Of a DNA stretch of 64,000 nucleotides, positions 50,525 through 58,900 are shown piece after piece; within the stretch, counting starts at the first letter, position 1, and each line of letters opens with the position of its first letter. The stretch comes from Opitutaceae bacterium (lineage in GTDB: Bacteria; Verrucomicrobiota; Verrucomicrobiia; Opitutales; Opitutaceae): NCBI GenBank assembly GCA_015075305.1, contig JABTUS010000010.1, forward strand, positions 1-64,000, given 5' to 3'. A model generated the notes under the pieces. The model did not search any database. It was not told the DNA's origin and saw only the letters and a list, made by a program, of their open reading frames with translations. Made by a program: the position numbers and the translations under genes.

Positions 50525-53500
50525 TCAGAATCGTTGCCGGATCCCCACGGTCCAGGCGGCGCCATACCGGTTGATCGTGCGAAGAAAGCCGGGGGAATTT
50601 GAGTAGGTTCGAATGGGTTCGTTGAAGATGTTTCGGCCGGTGATTGTAAACTCGCAGTTGTCATTGAGCCTGATGACCCCGCTGAAATCGAACATCAGCC
50701 GCTCGTATTGCCAGATCTCCTCACTCTCGACAGATGAATCAAACCGAGCTGCCTGCCAGGTGAATCTCATCTGGGCATTGAACCGCGAATTGCCGTAGCG
50801 GATGCCGCCATTGGCGGACTTTGGGATGTGAGCCTCAATCCGCTCGCTCGCCGCAGTCCGGGAAAACGATCCGAAGACGCTGATGCCGCGAAGCGGCGCG
50901 GGCAGGAAGACCAATTGCTGGCTGTACTCCACATCAAATCCATCGATGCGGATCATCCCGGGCGCATTTGTCGGCTGATAGAACGCAAATTCCGCAAGCG
51001 CAGGGTCATCCGCGTAACCGGCCTCGGCGGCGCTGATCTGGGTGCTGGCGACACCCATGTCTCTGACAGACATTCGGAATCCGGTGAAACTCAAGGTGCC
51101 GGCAGGCTCGAAATAGTAATGCAGTCCAGCCAAAATCTTGTCGGATGTCTCCGGCCTGAGATTCGGGTTCGCGATACGGACCGTCTTGTTTGACTCATCG
51201 ATCACGACAAGACCCAGCATCTGGTCAAAACCCGGCCGCCCGATGGACTGGCTGCCCGCCAACTGCAGATCCAGGGAGCGCGCCAATCCATACTTGACGC
51301 CTCCGCTGAGGAACGTGTTCGCGTATCCGCCGGTCCGCGTCGTTTGCAGGCCGTGGCGATACTGATAGTCCGCAAACTCCAGCGTGTCTGGTTTGTAGCC
51401 CGCAGCCTCCACCGCGGATCGCGCACGAGGGTCGATCGTCCTTGTCCGGACGGCCGTCCATTCCCGGCGCATGCCGAGGTTCATGCGAAGCGAGCGCCAT
51501 CTTGCATTGGCCTCGAGATAGAGGGCGTCGACCCGTTCGCGCACGGACCGATTGCGGAAATTCCCGTTGATGTAGTTGGCCACTGTTGCGGGAGAAAAGT
51601 AGGAGGGATGTTCCTTGAACAGCGCGTACGTGGCATAGGGGTCGGTCATTGGAATACCCAGGGTGCCGATGTTCCCTCCCGTGCGCGCATCGAAACCGGG
51701 CTGCGTGGTTGTGGGCAGGACCGTGTCCGGCGCAGTCGCCATTCCCGCGGCCCCAACATAAGTCCAGTTCAAGAGCCCGCTTTTCGTCTGTTCATGGAGA
51801 GCCTCCCTCGTTTTCGCTCCGGTCAGGATCTGCACCGGCTGGCCAAGGATCGAAACGGTCTTCTCCGCATCAAACTGCATCGCGCGAAGCTGATGCTCCA
51901 ACACCTGCGGCCTGCTCGAGACATTGTTGGAAAAGGTGCTGGTGCGATTGTAGTTCTTCACTTCGCTCCAGGATGGCCCCGATGTCTGTGAAAAGACCCA
52001 ATCGGTATCGGTCGCGGTGCTGCGAGCCGCTGTGAAGCCGATGCGTGTCAGCCGGTGCGCCACCGTCTTGAAGTAGCCATCGGACATGTCCTCAAATGAA
52101 GTGCGCGACCGGGAGTATCCACCCCCGAGCGTGAGAACGAGGTCGTCCCTCCTGTACTCGAGCTTCGGGACATAGGTCACCGTCGCATTCGCCCTGTTTC
52201 TTCGATCCGTCGTGTATTGCACCTGTGAACTGGCATTTGCAGACGGCAATGCCACAAGAGAGGTGGCGCTCGAGTCAGGAGTAACAGCCCCGGGATCCAC
52301 CAGGAATCCGATCTGCCTGAGATTGGTGCCATCATCCCAATGAGCGCCCGAGGTTCTGAGCGAAAGGGTCAGATGGGGAGATGGCCTGTATTCGGTGCTG
52401 AAATTGAATGACGCCCGGCGTGAGAGTTTGGGTGCATCTCGAAATAGAATTCGCGTGAGGATCGGCTCCCTTCCCGCCAGGTGGTTGTAGAAGTGGGTGA
52501 CACCCGCCTGTTCGGTTGCGACGGTGTTCCCGCCAAGGCTGAGTTGAACGCCGAGCTTCTCCCGGAACACATCGGAATACGTGAATGCAAACCCCGGTCT
52601 CACCTTGTGGGTTGGCGTGCCGTAGGGGCCCGGTGTTTTCCTCAGGCTCCACGAATACTCGTTGCCGGTGAATGTCACATGCGCGGTGATCCCGCGGCCC
52701 TTGCGGTCGAACGCCGAACGACTGCGCAGATTGATCCGCCCTGCCGGTGAATCGGCATCCATGGCCGCGGTGGACGTTCGGATTATCTCGATGGCATCGA
52801 CGCCGACAATCGAGGCCTGTTCGAACTCGAATGCCCGCGACTCCGCATTGAAACCCGCATCCGACGCATTGGCCACGTTCATCCCGTCCACGCTCACGCC
52901 TGCGTAGACGGGGCTCAGTCCCCCTATGCGGGCCGTGCGGGCGTCGGAATCAACGTAGTCCATGACAACCCCTGGCAGGTACTTGATGAACTCGCCCACG
53001 CTTCCGCCCGTGACATCCCCAAAATTGTCAGAGGCAACCACGTTCTTGAATGTGACCGCAGCACGCTGCTCCATGATGGCCTTTGCGCTGCCCTCACGAT
53101 ACCCTGAAACAACAAATCTGTTCAATTCGATGACCGGCTCGCCGTCCGCGGCCTCCGACGCAAAATGCGCCGGATGGAGTTCAAAGTTTCCAACTGTCGT
53201 GCGACCTGGCTCGATGGTCACCCGCTTGGCCGCCATCCGATAGCCCGTGTAGATTGCCGAAAGCGTGACGACACCTGCGGGAACACCCCGCAGACTGTAG
53301 GAGCCGTCCTGGGCAGTGAAGGCCACCTGCCCGCCACCGGAAACCTCCACCTGCGCATTACGCACATATTCCCGGGTGACGGGGTTGAACACTCTGCCCG
53401 CGATGCTGCCAGTACCCGGGCCGGACCTTGGGTCGGGCCGTGGTGCCAGCGAAACAGCACCCTCCCCATGCGTTGACGCCAGCCCCTCTCCAACCGTGCG

Positions 53501-53881
53501 CTCAGGCGTATTGTTGTATTGGGTACGCGTCACTGCACTTCCGCCACCGGCGATCAAAGTCGGTTTTTCATCGGGAATCAGCGTGATCGCTCCGCTTCGG
53601 GAGTCCTGAAAGGCCCGGAAACCGGTGCCGGCAAGCATGACATCGAGCGCCTGTTGGGCAGTGTATTCACCTTTTACCGCATTTGCGCGACGACCGGCCA
53701 CGACATCCGTCGGAAAAAGAACCTCAATCCGAGCCTGCTTCGAAAAACGCCGCAAGGACGGCTCCAGGGCGTCCGCGGGGATGTTGAACGCTCGCACGGG
53801 CGCACTCACTGGCGCTGCTGGAGTTTCAACAGCCAATGCCAGCAAACCCAGCCCCACAAGAATGCTCAGGCGATGCCGCAT
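50525..53881 (-). CDS. TonB-dependent receptor with STN signalling domain
   Basis: A 1118-aa outer-membrane receptor. Signal peptide MRHRLSILVGLGLLALAVETPAAP is followed by an STN domain (about 30-105: FNIPADALEPSLRRFSKQ, VKGEYTAQQALDVMLAGTGF), which in FecA-type receptors contacts a FecR-like anti-sigma factor. Next is a carboxypeptidase-regulatory domain (about 155-235: GSIAGRVFNPVTREYVRNAQV), then the plug (ELNRFVVSGYREGS, GGSVGEFIKYLPGVV, VDAIEIIRTSTAAMDADS) and barrel, ending WTVGIRQRF. The set ECF sigma, FecR, STN-receptor on one strand is a complete surface-signalling unit. Its ligand is unknown; neighbouring esterase and sulfatase suggest a glycan. Confidence 0.93.
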   Translation of the reverse strand: MRHRLSILVGLGLLALAVETPAAPVSAPVRAFNIPADALEPSLRRFSKQARIEVLFPTDVVAGRRANAVKGEYTAQQALDVMLAGTGFRAFQDSRSGAITLIPDEKPTLIAGGGSAVTRTQYNNTPERTVGEGLASTHGEGAVSLAPRPDPRSGPGTGSIAGRVFNPVTREYVRNAQVEVSGGGQVAFTAQDGSYSLRGVPAGVVTLSAIYTGYRMAAKRVTIEPGRTTVGNFELHPAHFASEAADGEPVIELNRFVVSGYREGSAKAIMEQRAAVTFKNVVASDNFGDVTGGSVGEFIKYLPGVVMDYVDSDARTARIGGLSPVYAGVSVDGMNVANASDAGFNAESRAFEFEQASIVGVDAIEIIRTSTAAMDADSPAGRINLRSRSAFDRKGRGITAHVTFTGNEYSWSLRKTPGPYGTPTHKVRPGFAFTYSDVFREKLGVQLSLGGNTVATEQAGVTHFYNHLAGREPILTRILFRDAPKLSRRASFNFSTEYRPSPHLTLSLRTSGAHWDDGTNLRQIGFLVDPGAVTPDSSATSLVALPSANASSQVQYTTDRRNRANATVTYVPKLEYRRDDLVLTLGGGYSRSRTSFEDMSDGYFKTVAHRLTRIGFTAARSTATDTDWVFSQTSGPSWSEVKNYNRTSTFSNNVSSRPQVLEHQLRAMQFDAEKTVSILGQPVQILTGAKTREALHEQTKSGLLNWTYVGAAGMATAPDTVLPTTTQPGFDARTGGNIGTLGIPMTDPYATYALFKEHPSYFSPATVANYINGNFRNRSVRERVDALYLEANARWRSLRMNLGMRREWTAVRTRTIDPRARSAVEAAGYKPDTLEFADYQYRHGLQTTRTGGYANTFLSGGVKYGLARSLDLQLAGSQSIGRPGFDQMLGLVVIDESNKTVRIANPNLRPETSDKILAGLHYYFEPAGTLSFTGFRMSVRDMGVASTQISAAEAGYADDPALAEFAFYQPTNAPGMIRIDGFDVEYSQQLVFLPAPLRGISVFGSFSRTAASERIEAHIPKSANGGIRYGNSRFNAQMRFTWQAARFDSSVESEEIWQYERLMFDFSGVIRLNDNCEFTITGRNIFNEPIRTYSNSPGFLRTINRYGAAWTVGIRQRF

Positions 53882-53928
53882 GCGTCACCATGCTCCCGAA
53901 AGAGGTCCACTGCTCGCAAGCCTCCGGG

Positions 53929-54924
53929 TCAGCGCATATCCTTGCTCAACAGGAGGACGTTCTTGTCCCGCTCGGCCTTGACCCCAAAACCCACCTCCAG
54001 GAGCAGCACAAAGGCGTCGATATTGTCCGCCCGGAAGATGCCGCTGACCCGCATCATTTCCAAATCACGATCGACAATTCGCAGCCTCCACGCCGTTTTT
54101 CCCTCAGCCTCACGATTCATTGTCGCAACCGCATCCACAAGCGGCGTGCCTTTGAACTCCACCCGTGGCGTGCGCCAGCTCAGCTGATGATTGGCTTCAT
54201 CACGCGAGACCGGCTCGATTGGAGCCCGCCCCGCGTTTATCTCGTTGCTCAGGACAATGCGGTTGCCGGCAGTCACCTTGACACTTTCCGGCACCGCAGG
54301 ATTCGTACCGGAGGAGCCAACACTGACGGTCCCTTCAGTGACGAGCACGTCAACGCTCCGCCTGTTCAACTGAACAGCAAAGGAGGTTCCGACGGCCCGG
54401 ACTTCGACTCCGTTCACACTCACGACAAACGGGCGGGCGGGATCCTTGGCGACTTCGAACCAGGCCTCCCCCTCGACAAGCAGCACCCGTCTCTCCCCGG
54501 TCGAAAACTGCACGCCTATGTCGGCACCGTCCCTCAGGGTTATCCTGGATCCATCGGGCAGGACGCGCTCCGTTGCGCGATGCACGATCGCCCCTGCCGA
54601 TGCCAGTTCGGATCGCTGCAAATCAAGCCGGGACAGCAGGCCCACCCCAACCGCAAATCCCGCGGCTGCGGCAAAAGCCGCCAGCTTTCGGCGTCGAAGT
54701 CGCCGCGACCGCCGCCCAGCGAGTTCCATGAGCAGTGCATCCGTGGAACCCGTGTCGGCAGGTTTTCCAAAGGTCTTCCAAGCCATCTCCAAGCGTCCAA
54801 AGGCCTCCGCATGCCGAACATCCTCGTGCAGCCAGCTCTCCAGCTCCTCCTTCTCGGCTGGGCTGCATCCGCCATCCCGCCGCGCAAACCATTCGGCGGC
54901 CTTCGCATCAATTTCCGACTTCAT
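53929..54924 (-). CDS. FecR-family anti-sigma regulator
   Basis: A 331-aa membrane regulator. The N-terminal part (AAEWFARRDGGCSPAEKEELESWLHEDVRHAEAFGRLEMAW) is the DUF4880 region that holds the sigma factor. A transmembrane segment follows a basic stretch (RRSRRLRRRKLAAFAAAAGFAVGVGLLSRL, about residues 68-97). The periplasmic FecR domain shows RVLPDGSRITLRDGADIGVQFSTGERRVLLVEGEAWFEVAKDPARPFVV, and a C-terminal secretin-like STN (DUF4974) part follows. It is expected to relay the signal from the receptor's STN domain to the ECF sigma factor. The gene lies 8 bp downstream of the sigma gene. ATG 54924 is chosen over the longer frame. Confidence 0.93.
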   Translation of the reverse strand: MKSEIDAKAAEWFARRDGGCSPAEKEELESWLHEDVRHAEAFGRLEMAWKTFGKPADTGSTDALLMELAGRRSRRLRRRKLAAFAAAAGFAVGVGLLSRLDLQRSELASAGAIVHRATERVLPDGSRITLRDGADIGVQFSTGERRVLLVEGEAWFEVAKDPARPFVVSVNGVEVRAVGTSFAVQLNRRSVDVLVTEGTVSVGSSGTNPAVPESVKVTAGNRIVLSNEINAGRAPIEPVSRDEANHQLSWRTPRVEFKGTPLVDAVATMNREAEGKTAWRLRIVDRDLEMMRVSGIFRADNIDAFVLLLEVGFGVKAERDKNVLLLSKDMR

Positions 54925-54932
54925 GGCTGGTT

Positions 54933-55517
54933 TCAGGACACTGGCCGATCCATGCGCACCGTGGATTCGCGCCGTACTCCGCGACGGCGAAGGAATTCGG
55001 CGCACGCCTTGACACCACGCTGAACCTGCGCCTGCACCGTCTGCTCTGAAATGCCCAATTGAGCTGCGATCTCCGCTTGTGACACTCCCTTGATTCTCCG
55101 GAGGACAAAAACCTCGCGGCATCGCGCGGGCAGTGCGTCGATCCCGTCGGCAAGCAGTGCAATCTCTTCCTTCGTGCAGGTTGCTTCGGATACATCGGCC
55201 TTCTCATCCAAGACCGCCAATGAAGCCAAATCAGCTACAGGCATCAGCGGGTTGATGCGCTGGCGCTGGAGCAAATTGATGGCCACGTTCCTTGCCGTGG
55301 TGAAAAGGAATGCCTTGCAGAACCGGATGGGGTGGACGGCATGGGCCTTGATCACGCGCAAATAGGACTCCTGGACAACGTCGTCGACCTCCTGGAGGGT
55401 TGGAAATGCGCTCCGAACGTAGGCCCTCAGCGGCCCACGGTGGGGATGCAGATTTTCAGCAAACCACTTGGCTTGGTCTGCCAGGTCCGGCGACAGGGGT
55501 GTTTCAGGAGGACTCAC
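54933..55517 (-). CDS. ECF RNA polymerase sigma factor (FecI type)
   Basis: A 194-aa extracytoplasmic-function sigma factor. Region 2 is seen in LRAYVRSAFPTLQEVDDVVQESYLRVIKA (about 29-57) and FLFTTARNVAINLLQRQR (70-87). Region 4 is LADGIDALPARCREVFVLRRIKGVSQAEIAAQLGISEQTVQAQVQRGVKACAEFL (about 121-175). It heads the sigma, anti-sigma and STN-receptor operon and is divergent from a second receptor gene 169 bp away, which is a likely target of this sigma factor. No characteristic ECF promoter pair could be identified by eye. Confidence 0.94.
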   Translation of the reverse strand: MSPPETPLSPDLADQAKWFAENLHPHRGPLRAYVRSAFPTLQEVDDVVQESYLRVIKAHAVHPIRFCKAFLFTTARNVAINLLQRQRINPLMPVADLASLAVLDEKADVSEATCTKEEIALLADGIDALPARCREVFVLRRIKGVSQAEIAAQLGISEQTVQAQVQRGVKACAEFLRRRGVRRESTVRMDRPVS

Positions 55518-55685
55518 GTTAGGGATTTAAACTGTGAGGGGCTTCGTTTGCTGGCAAGAGTTCGGTGTTGGGTGAGGCCAGCCGGACAGATTCGAAATCC
55601 GACAAATTGTCTGTAGCTGAAAATGCCGGCTGCCTGGTCTTGGTGGATGGGCCCTGTCTCCCCTTCGCAAGCCAACCTCCCAACC

Positions 55686-58600
55686 ATGACCCACCGAAAG
55701 CCAATCTGCCGCATTAGCAACCTGCCCGCGTTCCTCTCCCTCTTCCTCTTCGCGATTGTTCCGATATTTGCCGCAGCGACCGGCTCCATCGAGGGCCGCG
55801 TCTTTAATCCCCGCAGCGGCGCGTTTGCGGAAAACGCCCGGGTGAGCATCGAAGGCACGGAAATTGTCACCTTCACCGACGCCGATGGTTTTTTCCATCT
55901 GGACAATGTTTCCGCAGGCACCGCCCGCCTCCGCATCTTTTATACGGGTTACCTGCCCCAGTTCGAAGCGGTTGCGGTCACCTCAGGTGAGACAACGCGG
56001 CGCGAGTTCAATCTGGGCGAGGGAGCGCCGACGCCGTCCGGAGCACCTGCTTCCGTCGTCAAGCTTGACGCCTTTACCGTCAGCGAATCCCGCGAGATGG
56101 AGGCCTCGGCCATCGCGATCAACGAGCAGCGTTTTGCATCAAACATCAAGCAGGTGGTTTCAACGGATGAGTTCGGCGCCATAGCTGAAGGCAATGCGGG
56201 GGAGTTTCTCCGCTTCCTTCCGGGTCTCATCATCGACTACAACGGCGTGGATGCCCGCTCCGTTTCCATCGACGGCGCGCCCGAGCAGAACACGCCGGTG
56301 ACTCTGGGTGGCGTCAATCTGCCGGCCTCCAACCGGACGGGCCGCCAGGTTGAGGTCGCCATGTTCAACCTCAACAACATCTCCCGCATCGAGGTTTCGC
56401 TTTCGCCGACACCTGATTCTCCTGGCTCGGCTCTCGCCGGATCGATCAACCTTGTCCCGCGCAGTTCATTCGAGCGCACGCGGCCGGTTCTCAATGTCAG
56501 CGCCTTTCTCACCATGCGCGACAACATGCTCACGCTCTCCAGGCAGCCGTATCAGTACGGTGATTTCCGCCGGGTCATCAAACCGGGATTCGATGTGTCC
56601 TGGGTCGTGCCGGTGAACCGCCGTTTCGGTTTCTCGGTCGCTGTTGGCAATTCGACAAAGTTCTCCACCACCGAGGCCAACACCAACACGTGGCGCGGGC
56701 TTTCAGCCGCGACCAACGGCACCGCCTTTCCCCACACCACGCCGGGCAATCCCTATCTTTCCGCCTACCAAGTCCGGGTTTCACCAAACTCGATCACCCG
56801 CAGTTCGTTAGGTCTCACGCTTGACTACAGGCTTTCGGACCGCGACCGCCTGTCCTACGCCTTCCAATTTGCGGGCTTCGACAGCTGGACGGGCAACCGC
56901 AATCTGCAGTTCAACCCGACCCGGATCGTGGCAGGCACCTTCAGCCCCACCTTTGTTCAGGGCGTGGCCGGCGCGGGCCAGTTGGTATCCAACAGCACAA
57001 CGGGGCGCCTCCGCCAGAGCAAGACGCACATGCATGTGCTCAACTGGCGCCACGAAGGCCCGGTCTGGAAACTCGATGCCGGAATGGGGCGGGCATTCAC
57101 GAAGGACGCCCTGCGCAGCCGGGACAAGGGGCTGTTTGAGACCATCATCTCGCGGCGCACGAACATGACAATCGGCTTCGATCAGGTGACCGATGAACGT
57201 CCCGGGTACATCTCCGTCATCGACAATGCGACAAAGACAGCCGTGGACCCCTATGTGCTCGACGACTTTTCACTGGTCTCGGTCGCGGAGACTCCGCTCC
57301 GCTCCTCGGACATCAACTTCACTGGCTTTGCCAACGCCCGGCGTGATTTCGACTGGACTGTGCCGATCACGCTGAGGGCGGGGCTGGATTTCCGCCAGTC
57401 CATCCGCGAATATCGGACCGGTAACAGACTTTGGAACTACAGCGGGGCGAATGTGCGTGGCAGCGCCGCTCAATTCGTCGATCCCACGTCATTGGTTCGC
57501 AAGTCTCCCTTTGGCTTTCCGCCCATTCAGTTCGTCGACTACAAGGCGGTTTACAAGTACTTCGAGGCCAATCCCAGCCAGTTCACCTTCAGCGAGGATG
57601 CGAGCTACCGGTCCTTCATCAATGGTTCGAAACATGCGAAGGAAATGGTCTCGTCCGCCTACATCCGCGCCGATGTCGCCCTGATGGACCGCCGGCTCAA
57701 CCTCGTCGGTGGCGTCCGTTTCGAGCAGACCAATGTCGAGGGTGAGGGACCGCTCACAGACCTGTCGCGCAACGTCAAGCGCGATTCCGCCGGCAAGCCG
57801 ATTCTCAACAACGGAGTGCCCGTGCCGATCACGACCGTGCCTCTTGAAATCTCCAAGCTCACGCTGCTTGAGCGCGCCGCCCGCGCCGAGAAGGAATACC
57901 TGCGCATGTTCCCGAGCCTCAATGCGAGCTACAACATCCTCGACAACCTCATCGCGCGCGCCGCGTTTTCGACGTCGATCGGGCGACCGGATTTCGACCA
58001 GTATGCCGGCGGCATCTCGCTGCCAAACACCGACAACCTTCCCAGCCCCACCAACTCCATCGGGCTCAACAACGCCGCCATCAAGCCTTGGACGGCAACC
58101 ACCTATCGGGTCCGGCTCGAGTACTATTTCCGCGGTGTCGGGCAGTTCTCGGTCGGAGCGTACCGCCGGAACTACAAGAACTTCTTTGGACAGACGGAGT
58201 TTGAGGCGACACCGGAGTTTCTGGCACTCTACTCGCTCGATCCGAGCACCTACGGCGACTACAGCGTCACAACCCAATACAACATCCCCGGCACCGTGGG
58301 CTCCACGGGGTGGGAGCTCAATTACAAGCAGTCGCTCACCTTCCTGCCGAACTGGGCGCGCGGCATCCAGGTCTTCGGAAACATCAGTTTCCGACGCATG
58401 GACAATGCTGAGGACATGAATGTGCGCGGCTTCTATGACATTCCATACAGCGGGTCCTGGGGCATCAGCCTCACGCGTCAGCGCTTCAATATCCGCGCCA
58501 ACATCAACTACGTCGCCGCGCGCCGGCTTGGGCGTGTCTCGGGAGCCAGCATCCCCGAGGGCACCTTCAACTACAATCCCTCCTATGCGAAGATCGATTT

Positions 58601-58769
58601 GCTTGGTGAATACCGACTGACAAGGAATCTTTCGGTTTTTGCGACCGCCCGCGACATCGAAGACACCCCGGATTTAGGTATTACCATCGCTCCTGCCGAG
58701 CCCGCACGACTTCGGACGAGTCAGAAATTCGGCTCATTCTGGACCGTTGGTCTCAGGGGGATATTCTAA
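55686..58769 (+). CDS. TonB-dependent receptor with carboxypeptidase-regulatory domain
   Basis: A 1027-aa outer-membrane receptor. The signal peptide MTHRKPICRISNLPAFLSLFLFAIVPIFAAA is followed at once by a CarboxypepD_reg domain (GSIEGRVFNPRSGAFAENARVSIEG). KLDAFTVSESREMEASA is the plug entry, and the plug includes FGAIAEGNAGEFLRFLPGLII and ISRIEVSLSPTPDSPGSALAGSINLVPRSSFER. The barrel ends WTVGLRGIF with terminal Phe. It lacks the STN domain of its divergent neighbour. Such long receptors with a regulatory beta-sandwich take up oligosaccharides in related phyla. The chosen ATG (55686) places the signal peptide at the N-terminus; the frame begins 63 bp earlier. Confidence 0.93.
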   Translation: MTHRKPICRISNLPAFLSLFLFAIVPIFAAATGSIEGRVFNPRSGAFAENARVSIEGTEIVTFTDADGFFHLDNVSAGTARLRIFYTGYLPQFEAVAVTSGETTRREFNLGEGAPTPSGAPASVVKLDAFTVSESREMEASAIAINEQRFASNIKQVVSTDEFGAIAEGNAGEFLRFLPGLIIDYNGVDARSVSIDGAPEQNTPVTLGGVNLPASNRTGRQVEVAMFNLNNISRIEVSLSPTPDSPGSALAGSINLVPRSSFERTRPVLNVSAFLTMRDNMLTLSRQPYQYGDFRRVIKPGFDVSWVVPVNRRFGFSVAVGNSTKFSTTEANTNTWRGLSAATNGTAFPHTTPGNPYLSAYQVRVSPNSITRSSLGLTLDYRLSDRDRLSYAFQFAGFDSWTGNRNLQFNPTRIVAGTFSPTFVQGVAGAGQLVSNSTTGRLRQSKTHMHVLNWRHEGPVWKLDAGMGRAFTKDALRSRDKGLFETIISRRTNMTIGFDQVTDERPGYISVIDNATKTAVDPYVLDDFSLVSVAETPLRSSDINFTGFANARRDFDWTVPITLRAGLDFRQSIREYRTGNRLWNYSGANVRGSAAQFVDPTSLVRKSPFGFPPIQFVDYKAVYKYFEANPSQFTFSEDASYRSFINGSKHAKEMVSSAYIRADVALMDRRLNLVGGVRFEQTNVEGEGPLTDLSRNVKRDSAGKPILNNGVPVPITTVPLEISKLTLLERAARAEKEYLRMFPSLNASYNILDNLIARAAFSTSIGRPDFDQYAGGISLPNTDNLPSPTNSIGLNNAAIKPWTATTYRVRLEYYFRGVGQFSVGAYRRNYKNFFGQTEFEATPEFLALYSLDPSTYGDYSVTTQYNIPGTVGSTGWELNYKQSLTFLPNWARGIQVFGNISFRRMDNAEDMNVRGFYDIPYSGSWGISLTRQRFNIRANINYVAARRLGRVSGASIPEGTFNYNPSYAKIDLLGEYRLTRNLSVFATARDIEDTPDLGITIAPAEPARLRTSQKFGSFWTVGLRGIF

Positions 58770-58900
58770 TTTCAGCCGCCGCGCCGCAGCCTGGCAAATC
58801 CGGTCGGAGCAATTTGTTCGTAGTGACCGGGTGATTGGCGTTTGCTGCCTGCGGCTCGTCCCTCGGTTTTCGTTCCCACACCTTTCAAACCCCCCAACCC